A program made the position numbers and the translations under genes. From Salaquimonas sp041736675 (GTDB lineage: Bacteria > Pseudomonadota > Alphaproteobacteria > Rhizobiales > Rhizobiaceae), in NCBI GenBank assembly GCA_041736675.1, contig JBGSTD010000009.1, positions 1-64,000 of the forward strand: 64,000 nucleotides of DNA, read 5' to 3'. The first letter of the stretch is position 1, and every line of letters starts with the position of its first letter. Positions 50,285-58,202 of the stretch are shown here, piece by piece. Below the pieces are notes generated by a model that was not told the DNA's origin, did not search any database, and worked only from the letters and a program-made list of their open reading frames with translations.

Positions 50285-50722
50285 TCAGGAAAGCTGCTGG
50301 AACGCCGCCCTGATTTTTTCGGCATTCAGAGTCAAAACCTCCTGCGATTCCATCCCTGCTGTATGGGGCTTCATCTTGATGCCATCAAAACGTGGAACAA
50401 TGTGCACATGCAAGTGGAAGACAACCTGGCCGCCGGCAGTTTCGTTGAACTGCTGGATTGTCACACCGTCCGCTCCAAATGCTTTCATAACAGCGCGTGC
50501 GGTGAGCCCTGTCGTTTTTGATACGGCTGCCAGAAGTGCATCGTCGGCATCCAGCACATTGCGGGCAGGGCGCTTGGGTATTACGAGGCAATGACCATCA
50601 CCACGCGGCATTATGTCCATAATCACGAGAGTTTCGTCGTCTTCATAAAGGTTGTGACTGGGTAGTTCACCCCGCAGGATTTTGGCGAAAATATTATTCG
50701 TGTCATAGTCAGCACTGGTCAT
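50285..50722 (-). CDS. HIT-family hydrolase (HINT-like)
   Basis: 145 residues with the histidine triad VVFHLHVHIVPRF (H-x-H-x-H). N-terminal NIFAKILRGELPSHNLYEDDETLVIMDIMPRGDGHCLVIPKR is typical of the HINT branch, which splits adenosine phosphoramidates. The C-terminal residues continue beyond the triad as in rhizobial forms. CAGGATTTC precedes the ATG. Confidence 0.93.
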   Translation of the reverse strand: MTSADYDTNNIFAKILRGELPSHNLYEDDETLVIMDIMPRGDGHCLVIPKRPARNVLDADDALLAAVSKTTGLTARAVMKAFGADGVTIQQFNETAGGQVVFHLHVHIVPRFDGIKMKPHTAGMESQEVLTLNAEKIRAAFQQLS

Positions 50723-50778
50723 GTTGAAATCCTGTAGCGCATTAGATGATTCATTTTAGGTGACGTGTCTTTTGAAGG

Positions 50779-51960
50779 CTATCCCTTTTTAAAGGGTGTG
50801 TGTTCGCTGAGAAACTGTTTTTCCTGTTCGACATGTTCGCGCTCGCTCTCAAGATAACGGTCTACAGCATCACGAAACCCCGGATTGGCAATGTAGTGCG
50901 CCGAATGGGTAATCACAGGAACGTAGCCGCGTGCGAGTTTGTGTTCTCCCTGCGCCCCGGCTTCAACACGCGCCAGACGATGTGCGATGGCATATTCGAT
51001 TGCCTGATAATAACAGACCTCGAAATGCAGGCAGGGGTGATCTTCAATACAACCCCAGTTGCGACCATAAAGGCAATCATCGCCAATGAAATTGATCGCT
51101 CCCGCCACATAGCGACCGTTGTTTTTGACCATCACGAGCAGAATTTTGTCGGCCATAGAGTTGGCGATAAGGGAATAAAACTCGCGGTTGAGATACGGTT
51201 TTCCCCATTTTCGCGAACCTGTATCCAAGTAAAATTTGAAATAGGCATCCCATGCCTCCTCTGTCAGCGAGTCGCCGGTCAGATGTTCAATGGTCAGGCC
51301 AGATGCCTCAAGCACAGTTTTGCGCTCCTTGCGGATATTTTTGCGTTTGCGCGAAGACAGGCTTTCCAGAAAATCGTCAAAAGTCTCATAGCCTTCATTA
51401 AGCCAGTGAAACTGCCGGTCCTTGCGTTGCAGAAAGCCGTTTTCAGCCGCAAAACCGGATTCGGTTTCCTGCATGAAAGTGATATGGACAGAGGACGCCT
51501 GTACACGGTCAGCAAGCTGCTTTACCCCTACCAGCAATGCTGCCTGGATTGGCTCAGGGTTTTCAAACGGCCCGGTTAAAAATCGTGGGCCGGTTGCCGG
51601 GGTAAAAGGCACAGAGCATTGCAGTTTGGGATAGTATTCGCCACCAGCACGATGAAACGCATCCGCCCAGCCATGATCAAAAACATATTCGCCCTGACTG
51701 TGGTTCTTGAGATAACAGGGCAGCGCGCCAAGTTTTTCGCCTTCGGAGGTTTCCAGTACCAGATGTTGGGCCATCCACCCGGTCTTGGCACAGGCTGACC
51801 CGCTTTCTTCAAGGGCCAGAAGAAAAGCGTGACTTACAAAGGGATTGTCTTCAACGCCGCCATCGGGTCGGCGAACATGGGCAAGCCTGTCCCATTGTTC
51901 GGCAGTTATATCCGAAAGACTGGGCAACACCCTGATTTGATAAACGGTTTCCTGATCCAT
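50779..51960 (-). CDS. COG3146-type acyltransferase (GNAT fold, DUF482)
   Basis: 393 residues. Members form double GNAT folds like FemX and are named peptidogalycan biosynthesis proteins in databases, though the biochemistry is not settled. Seen: DNPFVSHAFLLALEESG, GALPCYLKNHSQGEYVFDHGWADAFHRAGGEYYPKLQCSVPFTPATGPR, SSVHITF, LSSRKRKNIRKERKTVL and GRNWGCIEDHPCLHFEVCYYQAIEYAI. Lies 49 bases after the phosphodiesterase stop on the same strand, with a weak ribosome site. Confidence 0.85.
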   Translation of the reverse strand: MDQETVYQIRVLPSLSDITAEQWDRLAHVRRPDGGVEDNPFVSHAFLLALEESGSACAKTGWMAQHLVLETSEGEKLGALPCYLKNHSQGEYVFDHGWADAFHRAGGEYYPKLQCSVPFTPATGPRFLTGPFENPEPIQAALLVGVKQLADRVQASSVHITFMQETESGFAAENGFLQRKDRQFHWLNEGYETFDDFLESLSSRKRKNIRKERKTVLEASGLTIEHLTGDSLTEEAWDAYFKFYLDTGSRKWGKPYLNREFYSLIANSMADKILLVMVKNNGRYVAGAINFIGDDCLYGRNWGCIEDHPCLHFEVCYYQAIEYAIAHRLARVEAGAQGEHKLARGYVPVITHSAHYIANPGFRDAVDRYLESEREHVEQEKQFLSEHTPFKKG

Positions 51961-52009
51961 GAAGGGTATTTATGCTTTCGAAATCAAAAGTCCAAACCGG
52001 ATTTCTTGT

Positions 52010-52723
52010 TTAGGCAAGATAGCCCTCAAAAGTGATCTGGTCTGCGTATTTTGAGCTCTTGGCAGCCTGCTCCGGTGATCGGATGGTCCAGGTAATGATT
52101 GGCTTGCCGCTTTCACGAAACTCTTTGACAAAGCGGTTCGGCAAGTCAACCAATCCATAGGAAACAAATTCGATGACAAGCTCATCGCATAGGTTTTTGT
52201 GGGTTTCGTAGTGGCTGTCATCGCCTTCGGCGGTAAGCCCCAGAGGCCAGGTGGCTTTGAGTGCTCTGGCATCACGCAACAGCCAGTGATCAAATGACAT
52301 CAGCGCCAGCGGGCCTTGGTAGCCTTCCAAAACGTTGAGGACCGCTGCAACGAAACCATCATCCTGACCTGCTATGCCCTTGAGCTCAATAATAAGACCT
52401 GATTTTCCGGCAACAAGGTCGAGCAGCTCCCGCAATGTTGGTATGTGATCACTGGTTCCGCCGATTTTGATGTTTGACAGTGCCTCTGCGGTTTGGTCGC
52501 GCACGGGTCCCTGCCGGCCTGTCAACCGGCCAAGATCATCGTCATGATAAACCATCGGTATGCCGTCTTTCGAGGGATGCAGATCAACTTCGATTGAGTA
52601 GCCATGTTCAATGGCTGCTTTTACGGCAGAAAGTGTGTTTTCATAGCGGCTGGCTGACTTGTCATGCAGCCCACGATGGGCGATGGGAGTTTGCCGCATC
52701 CAGTCAAGGTTGGCAGATTTCAT
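52010..52723 (-). CDS. Glycerophosphodiester phosphodiesterase
   Basis: 237 residues, GDPD-family TIM barrel. N-terminus IAHRGLHDKSASRYENTLSAV has the catalytic His-Arg, then GYSIEVDLHPSKDGIPMVYHDDDLGRLTG with the metal-binding Glu-x-Asp and the second His. Later KSGLIIELKG and MSFDHWLLRDARAL are typical. No signal peptide, so cytoplasmic and UgpQ-like: it splits glycerophosphodiesters to glycerol-3-phosphate and alcohol. AAAGGCG precedes the ATG. Confidence 0.92.
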   Translation of the reverse strand: MKSANLDWMRQTPIAHRGLHDKSASRYENTLSAVKAAIEHGYSIEVDLHPSKDGIPMVYHDDDLGRLTGRQGPVRDQTAEALSNIKIGGTSDHIPTLRELLDLVAGKSGLIIELKGIAGQDDGFVAAVLNVLEGYQGPLALMSFDHWLLRDARALKATWPLGLTAEGDDSHYETHKNLCDELVIEFVSYGLVDLPNRFVKEFRESGKPIITWTIRSPEQAAKSSKYADQITFEGYLA

Positions 52724-52874
52724 GTGTTAAACGCCTTTCGATTTAATCCGTGCCTATTTGTCAAAAAACAGTTTGCTGGAAACTGATTTTTGCCACATCT
52801 TCCTATTACCTTTGTAGCCCTGATTTGGGTAAAACCAAAGACCGTTCCTCCCATGAAAAAGGCAAATTTTGAAA

Positions 52875-53759
52875 ATGCGGAAATGTGGAATGTTCAAAGT
52901 TCAATCACCCGTGCAAACATCTGTTTTGGGTGCAGTGGTGGTTGCCTCCGGCCTATTGGGAGCATCAATTGTAGAAAAAGCGGAAGCAGCGGGTTTTGAA
53001 ATCCTGCGACCGCATCGCGCGGTCTATGAAGTCGAACTGAAACAGGCTGAGGAACGTTCCGGCATCTCCAATATGAGCGGCCGGATTGTTTATGAAATGC
53101 AGGGCAACGAATGTGATGGCATGAGTGTCCAGTACCGGTTTGTTGCGAAAATTTCAGCCAATGGCGACATGTTCACCACTGATATGCAGACCTCATCCTT
53201 CGAGGCGCCGGATGGTGGCGAATATTCCTTCGTCACCAAGTCCTTCGTCAATGACCAGTTGGAAAAAACAGTGCAGGGCGTTGCAGACAAGGAAAAGGAT
53301 GCTGTGACGGTCAATCTGGTGTCACCAAAAGAACGGGTTTTGCAATTGCCTCAGGCGAATTTCATCTCAACGCACTTGGTAAGGGTTATCGAGAAAGCCC
53401 GTGAAGGGGTTCCGTTTTTCAAGATGGATGTGTTTGATGGCGGCGACAATGCTGACGAAATCCTCAAAACCACCAACATCATTGGAAAGCCGACCAAAGT
53501 TGACGAGGTGCTGCCGGGTGAAGATGCGAAATCGGTTGAACTGCTGAAAAAGGAACAGGCCTGGCCTGTCAATATAGCCTATTTCAAGAACACTGTTATC
53601 AACTCAACAGAGCCTTTGCCTGTCTATGAAGTCGCGTTTCTTTTATATGAAGGCGGTGTGTCGCGCAAACTGGTGATGAGCTATCCTGATTATTCGATAA
53701 CCGGAACCCTCGTCTCACTCGAATATCTCGACAAACAGGCCTGTACGATAAGGAATTAG
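52875..53759 (+). CDS. EipB-like periplasmic envelope protein (DUF1849)
   Basis: 294 residues. Signal peptide about 1-36 (hydrophobic core TSVLGAVVVASGLLGASIV, then EKAEAA). The mature part follows the DUF1849 pattern: ILRPHRAVYEVELKQAEERSGISNMSGRIVYEMQGNECDG, TDMQTSSFEAPDGGEYSFVTKSFV, FISTHLVRVIEKAREG and a C-terminal part. Brucella EipB, the model member, is a spiral beta protein that keeps the envelope intact and has one disulfide; here Cys80 and Cys290 (counted from ATG 52875) are placed to match. Start options: TTG 52869 (best spacing to AAAAAGG), ATG 52875, ATG 52890. Confidence 0.85.
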   Translation: MRKCGMFKVQSPVQTSVLGAVVVASGLLGASIVEKAEAAGFEILRPHRAVYEVELKQAEERSGISNMSGRIVYEMQGNECDGMSVQYRFVAKISANGDMFTTDMQTSSFEAPDGGEYSFVTKSFVNDQLEKTVQGVADKEKDAVTVNLVSPKERVLQLPQANFISTHLVRVIEKAREGVPFFKMDVFDGGDNADEILKTTNIIGKPTKVDEVLPGEDAKSVELLKKEQAWPVNIAYFKNTVINSTEPLPVYEVAFLLYEGGVSRKLVMSYPDYSITGTLVSLEYLDKQACTIRN

Positions 53760-53783
53760 TCGCAGTGCGGCGCGAGGAGGGTT

Positions 53784-55091
53784 TTATTTGGGCTGCTTCT
53801 TTGCTGAGAAGGTGAGGCCAAGTTCCACAGCCTTGTTGCCGAATTTCTCTCGCAAATTGTCTATCGCAAGCTCAGCCTTGGCCCTCTTTGCGCCGTCCAG
53901 ATCAACAAGATCGTCAGGGTCTGCCGTCTCGTCACTCATCAAGGTTGAAACGCCAACTCCGATCAGGCGAAACCGTGTGCCGTCTGTTTCTTTTTCAAGA
54001 AGCTCGACAGCATTTCTGAAAATCCTGTCTGCCAGACGGGTATGGTCAGCGAGGGTCTTGTTTCGGGTCCTTGATTTGAAGTCGGTGGTCTTGAGTTTGA
54101 GAACAATCGTTTGCCCGGCCAGATGATTGGCCTTCAATCGCGCGGAAACCTTCTCTGACAACTTGCGAACTACGCGGACCAGTTCCTTGTGATCATTGAT
54201 GTCTGTATTGAAAGTTGTCTCGGAACTGATGCTTTTGGCCTCGCCGCCAATTGAAACAGTGCGGCTGTCCTGTCCGCGCGCGAGTTTTGCCATCCGCAAG
54301 CCAATTGAACCATACCGCTTGGCCAGTGTGGCTTCATCCATATCCTGCACTGTTGCAATGTCGGTAATGCCGTCCTTCGCCAGCATCGTTTGTGTCGCCT
54401 TGCCAACGCCCCAAAATAGCGAAACCGGCTGTTTACGCAAAAATTGGTAGGCTTCATTTTGGCCGATGACGGAAAAACCTCTCGGCTTTTCAAAGTCCGA
54501 AGCGACCTTCGCCAGAAACTTGCAATAGGACAGGCCAACGCTAACCGAAAGCTGCAACTCCTCGTCTACCCTTTTGACAAATCGGGCCAGCACTTCAGCC
54601 GGGCTCGCCTTGTGCAGCTTTTGGGTGCCTGAAAGATCGAGGAACGCTTCGTCAATGGATAGGGGTTCAACCAGCGGGGTAAGTTCACGCATCAACTCGC
54701 GGATTTGTCGGCCAACGCGGCTGTATTTTTCCATGTCAGGTTTTATGACAATTGCATCGGGGCAGGCTGCCAATGCCTTGAACATTGGCATTGCCGAACG
54801 GACACCGCGAACCCTCGCCACATAACAGCAGGTTGAGACTACCCCGCGAGTACCTCCACCGATGATAACCGGCAGGCCTGCCAGCTCGGGGTTGTCGCGT
54901 TTTTCCACTGACGCATAAAAGGCATCGCAGTCAATGTGCGCCAGATGCAGGTTGTAGAGCTCCTTGTGGCGCAAGAGGCGAGGGCTTCCACATTTCTGGC
55001 AGCGATGGGCATTTTGTTCTGCGGGAGCCCTGCGGGACAGGCAATCCCTGCAAAACCCTACTTCTCCCGTTTGTTCCACATTCATTCTCAC
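53784..55091 (-). CDS. dinB: DNA polymerase IV with N-terminal zinc ribbon
   Basis: 435 residues, Y-family error-prone polymerase. N-terminus has two C-x-x-C pairs (CRDC at 14-17, CQKC near 31), a zinc-ribbon extension typical of alphaproteobacterial DinB. Then the palm: IDCDAFYASVEKRDNPEL and LSIDEAFLDLSGT carry the acidic active site; little-finger domain towards the end. The steric-gate aromatic is in CDAFYAS. Starts at GTG 55091 (AAGAGG four bases ahead) or ATG 55085. Overlaps the DUF3572 gene by four bases and converges on eipB 24 bases away. Confidence 0.95.
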   Translation of the reverse strand: MRMNVEQTGEVGFCRDCLSRRAPAEQNAHRCQKCGSPRLLRHKELYNLHLAHIDCDAFYASVEKRDNPELAGLPVIIGGGTRGVVSTCCYVARVRGVRSAMPMFKALAACPDAIVIKPDMEKYSRVGRQIRELMRELTPLVEPLSIDEAFLDLSGTQKLHKASPAEVLARFVKRVDEELQLSVSVGLSYCKFLAKVASDFEKPRGFSVIGQNEAYQFLRKQPVSLFWGVGKATQTMLAKDGITDIATVQDMDEATLAKRYGSIGLRMAKLARGQDSRTVSIGGEAKSISSETTFNTDINDHKELVRVVRKLSEKVSARLKANHLAGQTIVLKLKTTDFKSRTRNKTLADHTRLADRIFRNAVELLEKETDGTRFRLIGVGVSTLMSDETADPDDLVDLDGAKRAKAELAIDNLREKFGNKAVELGLTFSAKKQPK

Positions 55092-55408
55092 CAGGCCTCT
55101 TCAGGTCCTGCCAATATGTGCCGTGCATCAACCACATATTGCGGATCAGTTTTGATTTCTTCTGCAAATCGCAACAGTGTTGGTTCAAATCCAAGCAGAT
55201 AATCGAGAACGGCGACCAAAAAGCCTGGATTTGATGCTGAATCTCGCAAGTTTTCCGCAGCCATTCCAGTCAAATTTAAAAATCGGTACATTTCTTCCTC
55301 ATTTGAGGCCAAGAAAGTCAGTGCCAAGACAGCAATTTCCGCTGCCTTTTCTTCGCTTATTCGCTTTCGCATTCGATAAAGTTTCCTGGCAATCGCATTT
55401 GTTTCCAT
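55088..55408 (-). CDS. DUF3572 family protein
   Basis: 106 residues, mostly helical: EKAAEIAVLALTFLASNEEEMYRFLNLTGMAAENLRDSASNPGFLVAVLDYLLG, then a short helix and tail. That is the DUF3572 pattern, of unknown function, often found beside dinB in rhizobia. Translation is probably coupled to dinB by the four-base overlap. Confidence 0.85.
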   Translation of the reverse strand: METNAIARKLYRMRKRISEEKAAEIAVLALTFLASNEEEMYRFLNLTGMAAENLRDSASNPGFLVAVLDYLLGFEPTLLRFAEEIKTDPQYVVDARHILAGPEEAW

Positions 55409-55541
55409 TTCGTCAACATTATTGCCCTACTGTTTGGGAATGATAAATCGAAATCTGGGCTGGCTGCTTTGATTTAACCCCATGGGTGGCTAAGTGCTGT
55501 TTCGAAGTGAGATGCCAGAGGGCAATGCCAAAGGGTAGTTT

Positions 55542-55913
55542 ATGACTAAAACCGTCATGATTGTTGAGGACAATGAACTCAACATGAAGCTGTTCAACGA
55601 TTTGTTGGAAGCAAAGGGCTATCGCACCGTCCAAACCAGAAATGGGATGGAGGCTATGGATCTTGCCCGGGCAGAAAAGCCGGATCTGATTCTGATGGAT
55701 ATTCAATTGCCGGAAGTGTCCGGCCTTGAAGTGACACGATGGCTGAAAGACGATGACCAGCTTCACACCATTCCGGTCATTGCAGTTACCGCATTTGCCA
55801 TGAAGGGCGATGAAGAACGTATCCGGCAAGGTGGTTGTGAGGCATATATTTCCAAACCGATTTCGGTCATCAAATTTCTTGAAACCATTCAGACCTATCT
55901 CGGCGATGCCTAG
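55542..55913 (+). CDS. divK: Single-domain response regulator DivK
   Basis: 123 residues, one receiver domain and nothing else. Acid pair Glu9-Asp10, phosphoacceptor Asp53 in LILMDIQLPEVSG, the Thr/Ala and Lys of PVIAVTAFAMKGDEER and YISKPISV. In Caulobacter DivK controls DivJ/PleC and DivL, so sets the timing of CtrA. It lies directly before pleD (27-base gap), the same order as in Caulobacter and rhizobia. A TTAACC half-site lies upstream at about 55473. AAGGGTAG precedes the ATG. Confidence 0.95.
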   Translation: MTKTVMIVEDNELNMKLFNDLLEAKGYRTVQTRNGMEAMDLARAEKPDLILMDIQLPEVSGLEVTRWLKDDDQLHTIPVIAVTAFAMKGDEERIRQGGCEAYISKPISVIKFLETIQTYLGDA

Positions 55914-55940
55914 GTTTACTCAAATTGAGCGGATTGTAAA

Positions 55941-57320
55941 ATGACTGCGCGTATTCTTGTAGTTGACGATATCGAAGCCAATGTCAGGTTGCTTGAAGCA
56001 CGGCTGATGGCAGAATATTTCCAAGTGCTGACCGCCAATTGCGGCAAGGATGCGCTGGAAATTTGTGCAAATGGTCAGTGTGATATTGTCCTGTTGGACG
56101 TCATGATGCCGGAAATGGACGGATTTGAGGTTTGTCGCCGATTGAAAGCCGATCCCAAGACGATGCATATACCCGTGGTTATGGTTACTGCACTTGACCA
56201 GAGTGAAGACCGTGTTCAAGGGCTCGACGCTGGAGCAGATGATTTCCTCACCAAGCCAGTCAATGATCTTGCGCTGATCACCCGTGTTAAAAGTTTGGTG
56301 CGCTTGAAAATGCTGACAGACGAATTGCGCCTGCGAGCTGCCACCGGTCAGGAAATAAGTGTGCAGGAGGTGCTGAGTGATTCAGCAATTCTTGCCGTCG
56401 GAAAAAGGCCGAAGATTCTCGTTGTCGATGACAGGCCATCTTCTTATGAGCGGATTGTGAAATTCCTTGCAGTGGAGAACAGCGTGGCGCTGGTTTCAGA
56501 CCCAAAAGAGGCGCTGTTGCGTGCAGCCGATGAAGAGTTTGATGCCGCTGTAATTTCCATGTCTCTGACCGATTTCGACGCGCTGCGTTTATGTTCGCAA
56601 TTGAAGTCGCTGGAAAAGACCCGGATGCTTCCCTTGATGGTGGTGAGCGAGCTGGAGCAGGAAGAACGTGTAATCCGCGCTCTTGATATGGGCGTGAATG
56701 ATTATATTCGCAGACCACTCGACCGTAACGAACTGCTTGCACGTGTAAGAACGCAGGTTCGCCGCAAACGCTACAATGTTCAATTGCGCGACTCGGTTCA
56801 GCAAACCATTGAAATGGCAGTGACTGATGGTCTGACAGGCCTCAACAACAGACGCTATCTCGATACTCATCTTGCCGAGATGATCAGCAAGGCCAAAGGC
56901 CGTGGCAAGCCGGCATCGGTTGTCATTTGTGATATTGATCACTTCAAGAAGGTCAACGACACCCACGGCCATGATGTTGGCGATGAGGTCATTCGCGAAT
57001 TTGCCCGCCGCATCAAAAAGAATATCCGCAACATTGATCTGGCATGCCGCTATGGTGGGGAAGAATTTGTTGTCGTTATGCCTGATACAGACATGGCGCT
57101 TGCAAGGGTTGTGGCCGAGCGTATTCGTAACGAGGTTGCCCTGCATCCGTTCATCGTTGAAGAAGGCGCCAAGCAATTGGCAATTACCGTCAGTCTGGGA
57201 GTTTCATGCCTGGAATATGATACGGATACCGGCGATGTTTTGTTGAAGCGGGCAGATAATGCACTTTATGAAGCCAAACGCTCAGGTCGAAACAACGTAA
57301 AATTCAGCATCGCCGCTTGA
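55941..57320 (+). CDS. pleD: Diguanylate cyclase response regulator PleD
   Basis: 459 residues, REC-REC-GGDEF. First receiver: Asp9-Asp10 acid pair, phosphoacceptor Asp53 (LLDVMMPEMDG), Lys in FLTKPVND. Second receiver (about 155-275) keeps the fold but has Ser where the acceptor Asp should be (AAVISMSL), so it is an adaptor for dimerisation. GGDEF domain: catalytic YGGEEFVVVMP, and RNID five residues earlier is an RxxD inhibitory site, so product feedback is expected. It makes cyclic di-GMP at the pole when phosphorylated by DivJ-type kinases. Cotranscribed with divK. Confidence 0.95.
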   Translation: MTARILVVDDIEANVRLLEARLMAEYFQVLTANCGKDALEICANGQCDIVLLDVMMPEMDGFEVCRRLKADPKTMHIPVVMVTALDQSEDRVQGLDAGADDFLTKPVNDLALITRVKSLVRLKMLTDELRLRAATGQEISVQEVLSDSAILAVGKRPKILVVDDRPSSYERIVKFLAVENSVALVSDPKEALLRAADEEFDAAVISMSLTDFDALRLCSQLKSLEKTRMLPLMVVSELEQEERVIRALDMGVNDYIRRPLDRNELLARVRTQVRRKRYNVQLRDSVQQTIEMAVTDGLTGLNNRRYLDTHLAEMISKAKGRGKPASVVICDIDHFKKVNDTHGHDVGDEVIREFARRIKKNIRNIDLACRYGGEEFVVVMPDTDMALARVVAERIRNEVALHPFIVEEGAKQLAITVSLGVSCLEYDTDTGDVLLKRADNALYEAKRSGRNNVKFSIAA

Positions 57321-57573
57321 GACAGCCACGCTGGCTTTAATCCGATTCTCAGCGAAAACCAGGCACATGAGCATCTTGCCAAGGCTATGGTCATTGGCGT
57401 TTGCCAATTCCATTAAGGTTTATTCCTAACCAATTTCTCTAGTTTTCAAATGCAATGGTTACTAAATCGTTGATTTTCTTCGTGGAAAGGATAAATGTTG
57501 TTTCTCGCTGTCCGAGCAAGAACAAATATTCAAGTTGCATTGCCGGTTTAGCTGCCATTCCTGCCTTAATTTT
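57321..57573. other. Gene-free stretch after pleD
   Basis: No credible coding frame. A small AGCCA-CGC-TGGCT hairpin (57324-57336) followed by TTTAA might end pleD transcription weakly. TTGCAT (57535) has no good -10 in the right place. The stretch leads into the highly structured sequence at 57574-57714. Confidence 0.4.
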
Positions 57574-57714
57574 GGGCGTGGATTTGACAAATGGTTCCCC
57601 TACGGAGTGCTCAGGTCCGCCGCATCTCCTGGGTCCGTGGGGTTGTCGGTCGGTCTTCGGAATAATGGGCTCCTCGTACCATATCCGGTAGACCGGCCGA
57701 TCCCAACTCCACCC
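57574..57714 (+). ncRNA. Candidate structured RNA between pleD and rpmG
   Basis: 141 bases that fold into a closed two-arm structure by eye. Closing stem: GGG(CG)TGGA at 57574-57582 with TCCACCC at 57708-57714. Arm 1: CCCC-T-ACGG (57597-57605) with CCGTGGGG (57635-57642), and inside it CTCAGG (57610-57615) with CCTGGG (57628-57633). Arm 2: eleven pairs, TCGGTCGGTCT (57646-57656) with AGACCGGCCGA (57690-57700), then CGGA/TCCG and ATGG/CCAT. The two G-T pairs in the stems become A-C mismatches on the other strand, so transcription on the + strand is favoured. Could be a trans-acting small RNA or a housekeeping RNA such as 6S; I do not recognise it. No clear promoter or terminator was found. Confidence 0.5.
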
Positions 57715-57813
57715 TTTCAAAAAAATCAATATCTTGCAAATTCAGAAAGATGAAGATTTTCATTGATGGTTTCCATTGGTGGCCTGCATCATGTGCTTGC
57801 TCAAATATTCCCA

Positions 57814-57846
57814 ATAAAAAAGGCCGCCCTGACTAAAAGGCGGCCT
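57814..57846 (-). terminator. Terminator of rpmG
   Basis: Arms AGGCCGCC (57821-57828) and GGCGGCCT (57839-57846), ten-base loop. On the - strand the stem is followed by a T-run from the A-run at 57816-57820. It starts 25 bases after the rpmG stop codon. Confidence 0.88.
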
Positions 57847-57870
57847 CTGTATTGTCGAAGATAAACCAGA

Positions 57871-58038
57871 TTACTTGATCTTGGTTTCTTTGAAATCAAC
57901 ATGCTTTTTTGCAACCGGATCATATTTCCGCTTGACCAGTTTGTCTGTCATTGTGCGGCTGTTTTTCTTGGTTACATAGAAAAAGCCCGTATTAGCGGTG
58001 CTTTCGAGTTTAATCTTGATGGTCGTAGCTTTTGCCAT
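57871..58038 (-). CDS. rpmG: 50S ribosomal protein L33
   Basis: L33 (55 aa): MAKATTIKIKLESTANTGFFYVTKKNSRTMTDKLVKRKYDPVAKKHVDFKETKIK-type sequence, zinc-free form without the C-x-x-C pairs. The start is the family norm; an upstream in-frame ATG at 58131 would add 31 unrelated residues. Single-gene unit with its own terminator. Confidence 0.96.
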   Translation of the reverse strand: MAKATTIKIKLESTANTGFFYVTKKNSRTMTDKLVKRKYDPVAKKHVDFKETKIK

Positions 58039-58119
58039 TTCGGTATTCCAACCTAAATTTGTTAGTGGACTGGTGGAACAGAAAGAAAGCGCTAATAAAG
58101 CAATTCCATCGTCCAACAA

Positions 58120-58140
58120 AATGAGGGGCAAAATGCCCCC
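58120..58140 (-). terminator. Possible terminator after the MFS gene
   Basis: GGGGCA-AAA-TGCCCC (58125-58139). On the - strand the stem is followed by TCATTTTGTT, a partial T-run. It lies about 65 bases after the MFS stop. Confidence 0.5.
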
Positions 58141-58202
58141 TGATCGAGGCGCAAACTACTGATTGCTGGCTGAAAGTCAAGATGGACTTTACCCAAAACT
58201 TG

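Noticed and set aside
56395..56760. PleD second receiver as a damaged gene
   Set aside because: The loss of the phosphoacceptor is, as I recall, also found in Caulobacter PleD, and the fold is otherwise whole.
57439..57729. 96-codon - strand frame in the pleD-rpmG gap
   Set aside because: No family-like pattern, and most of it overlays the folded sequence that explains the base pattern better.
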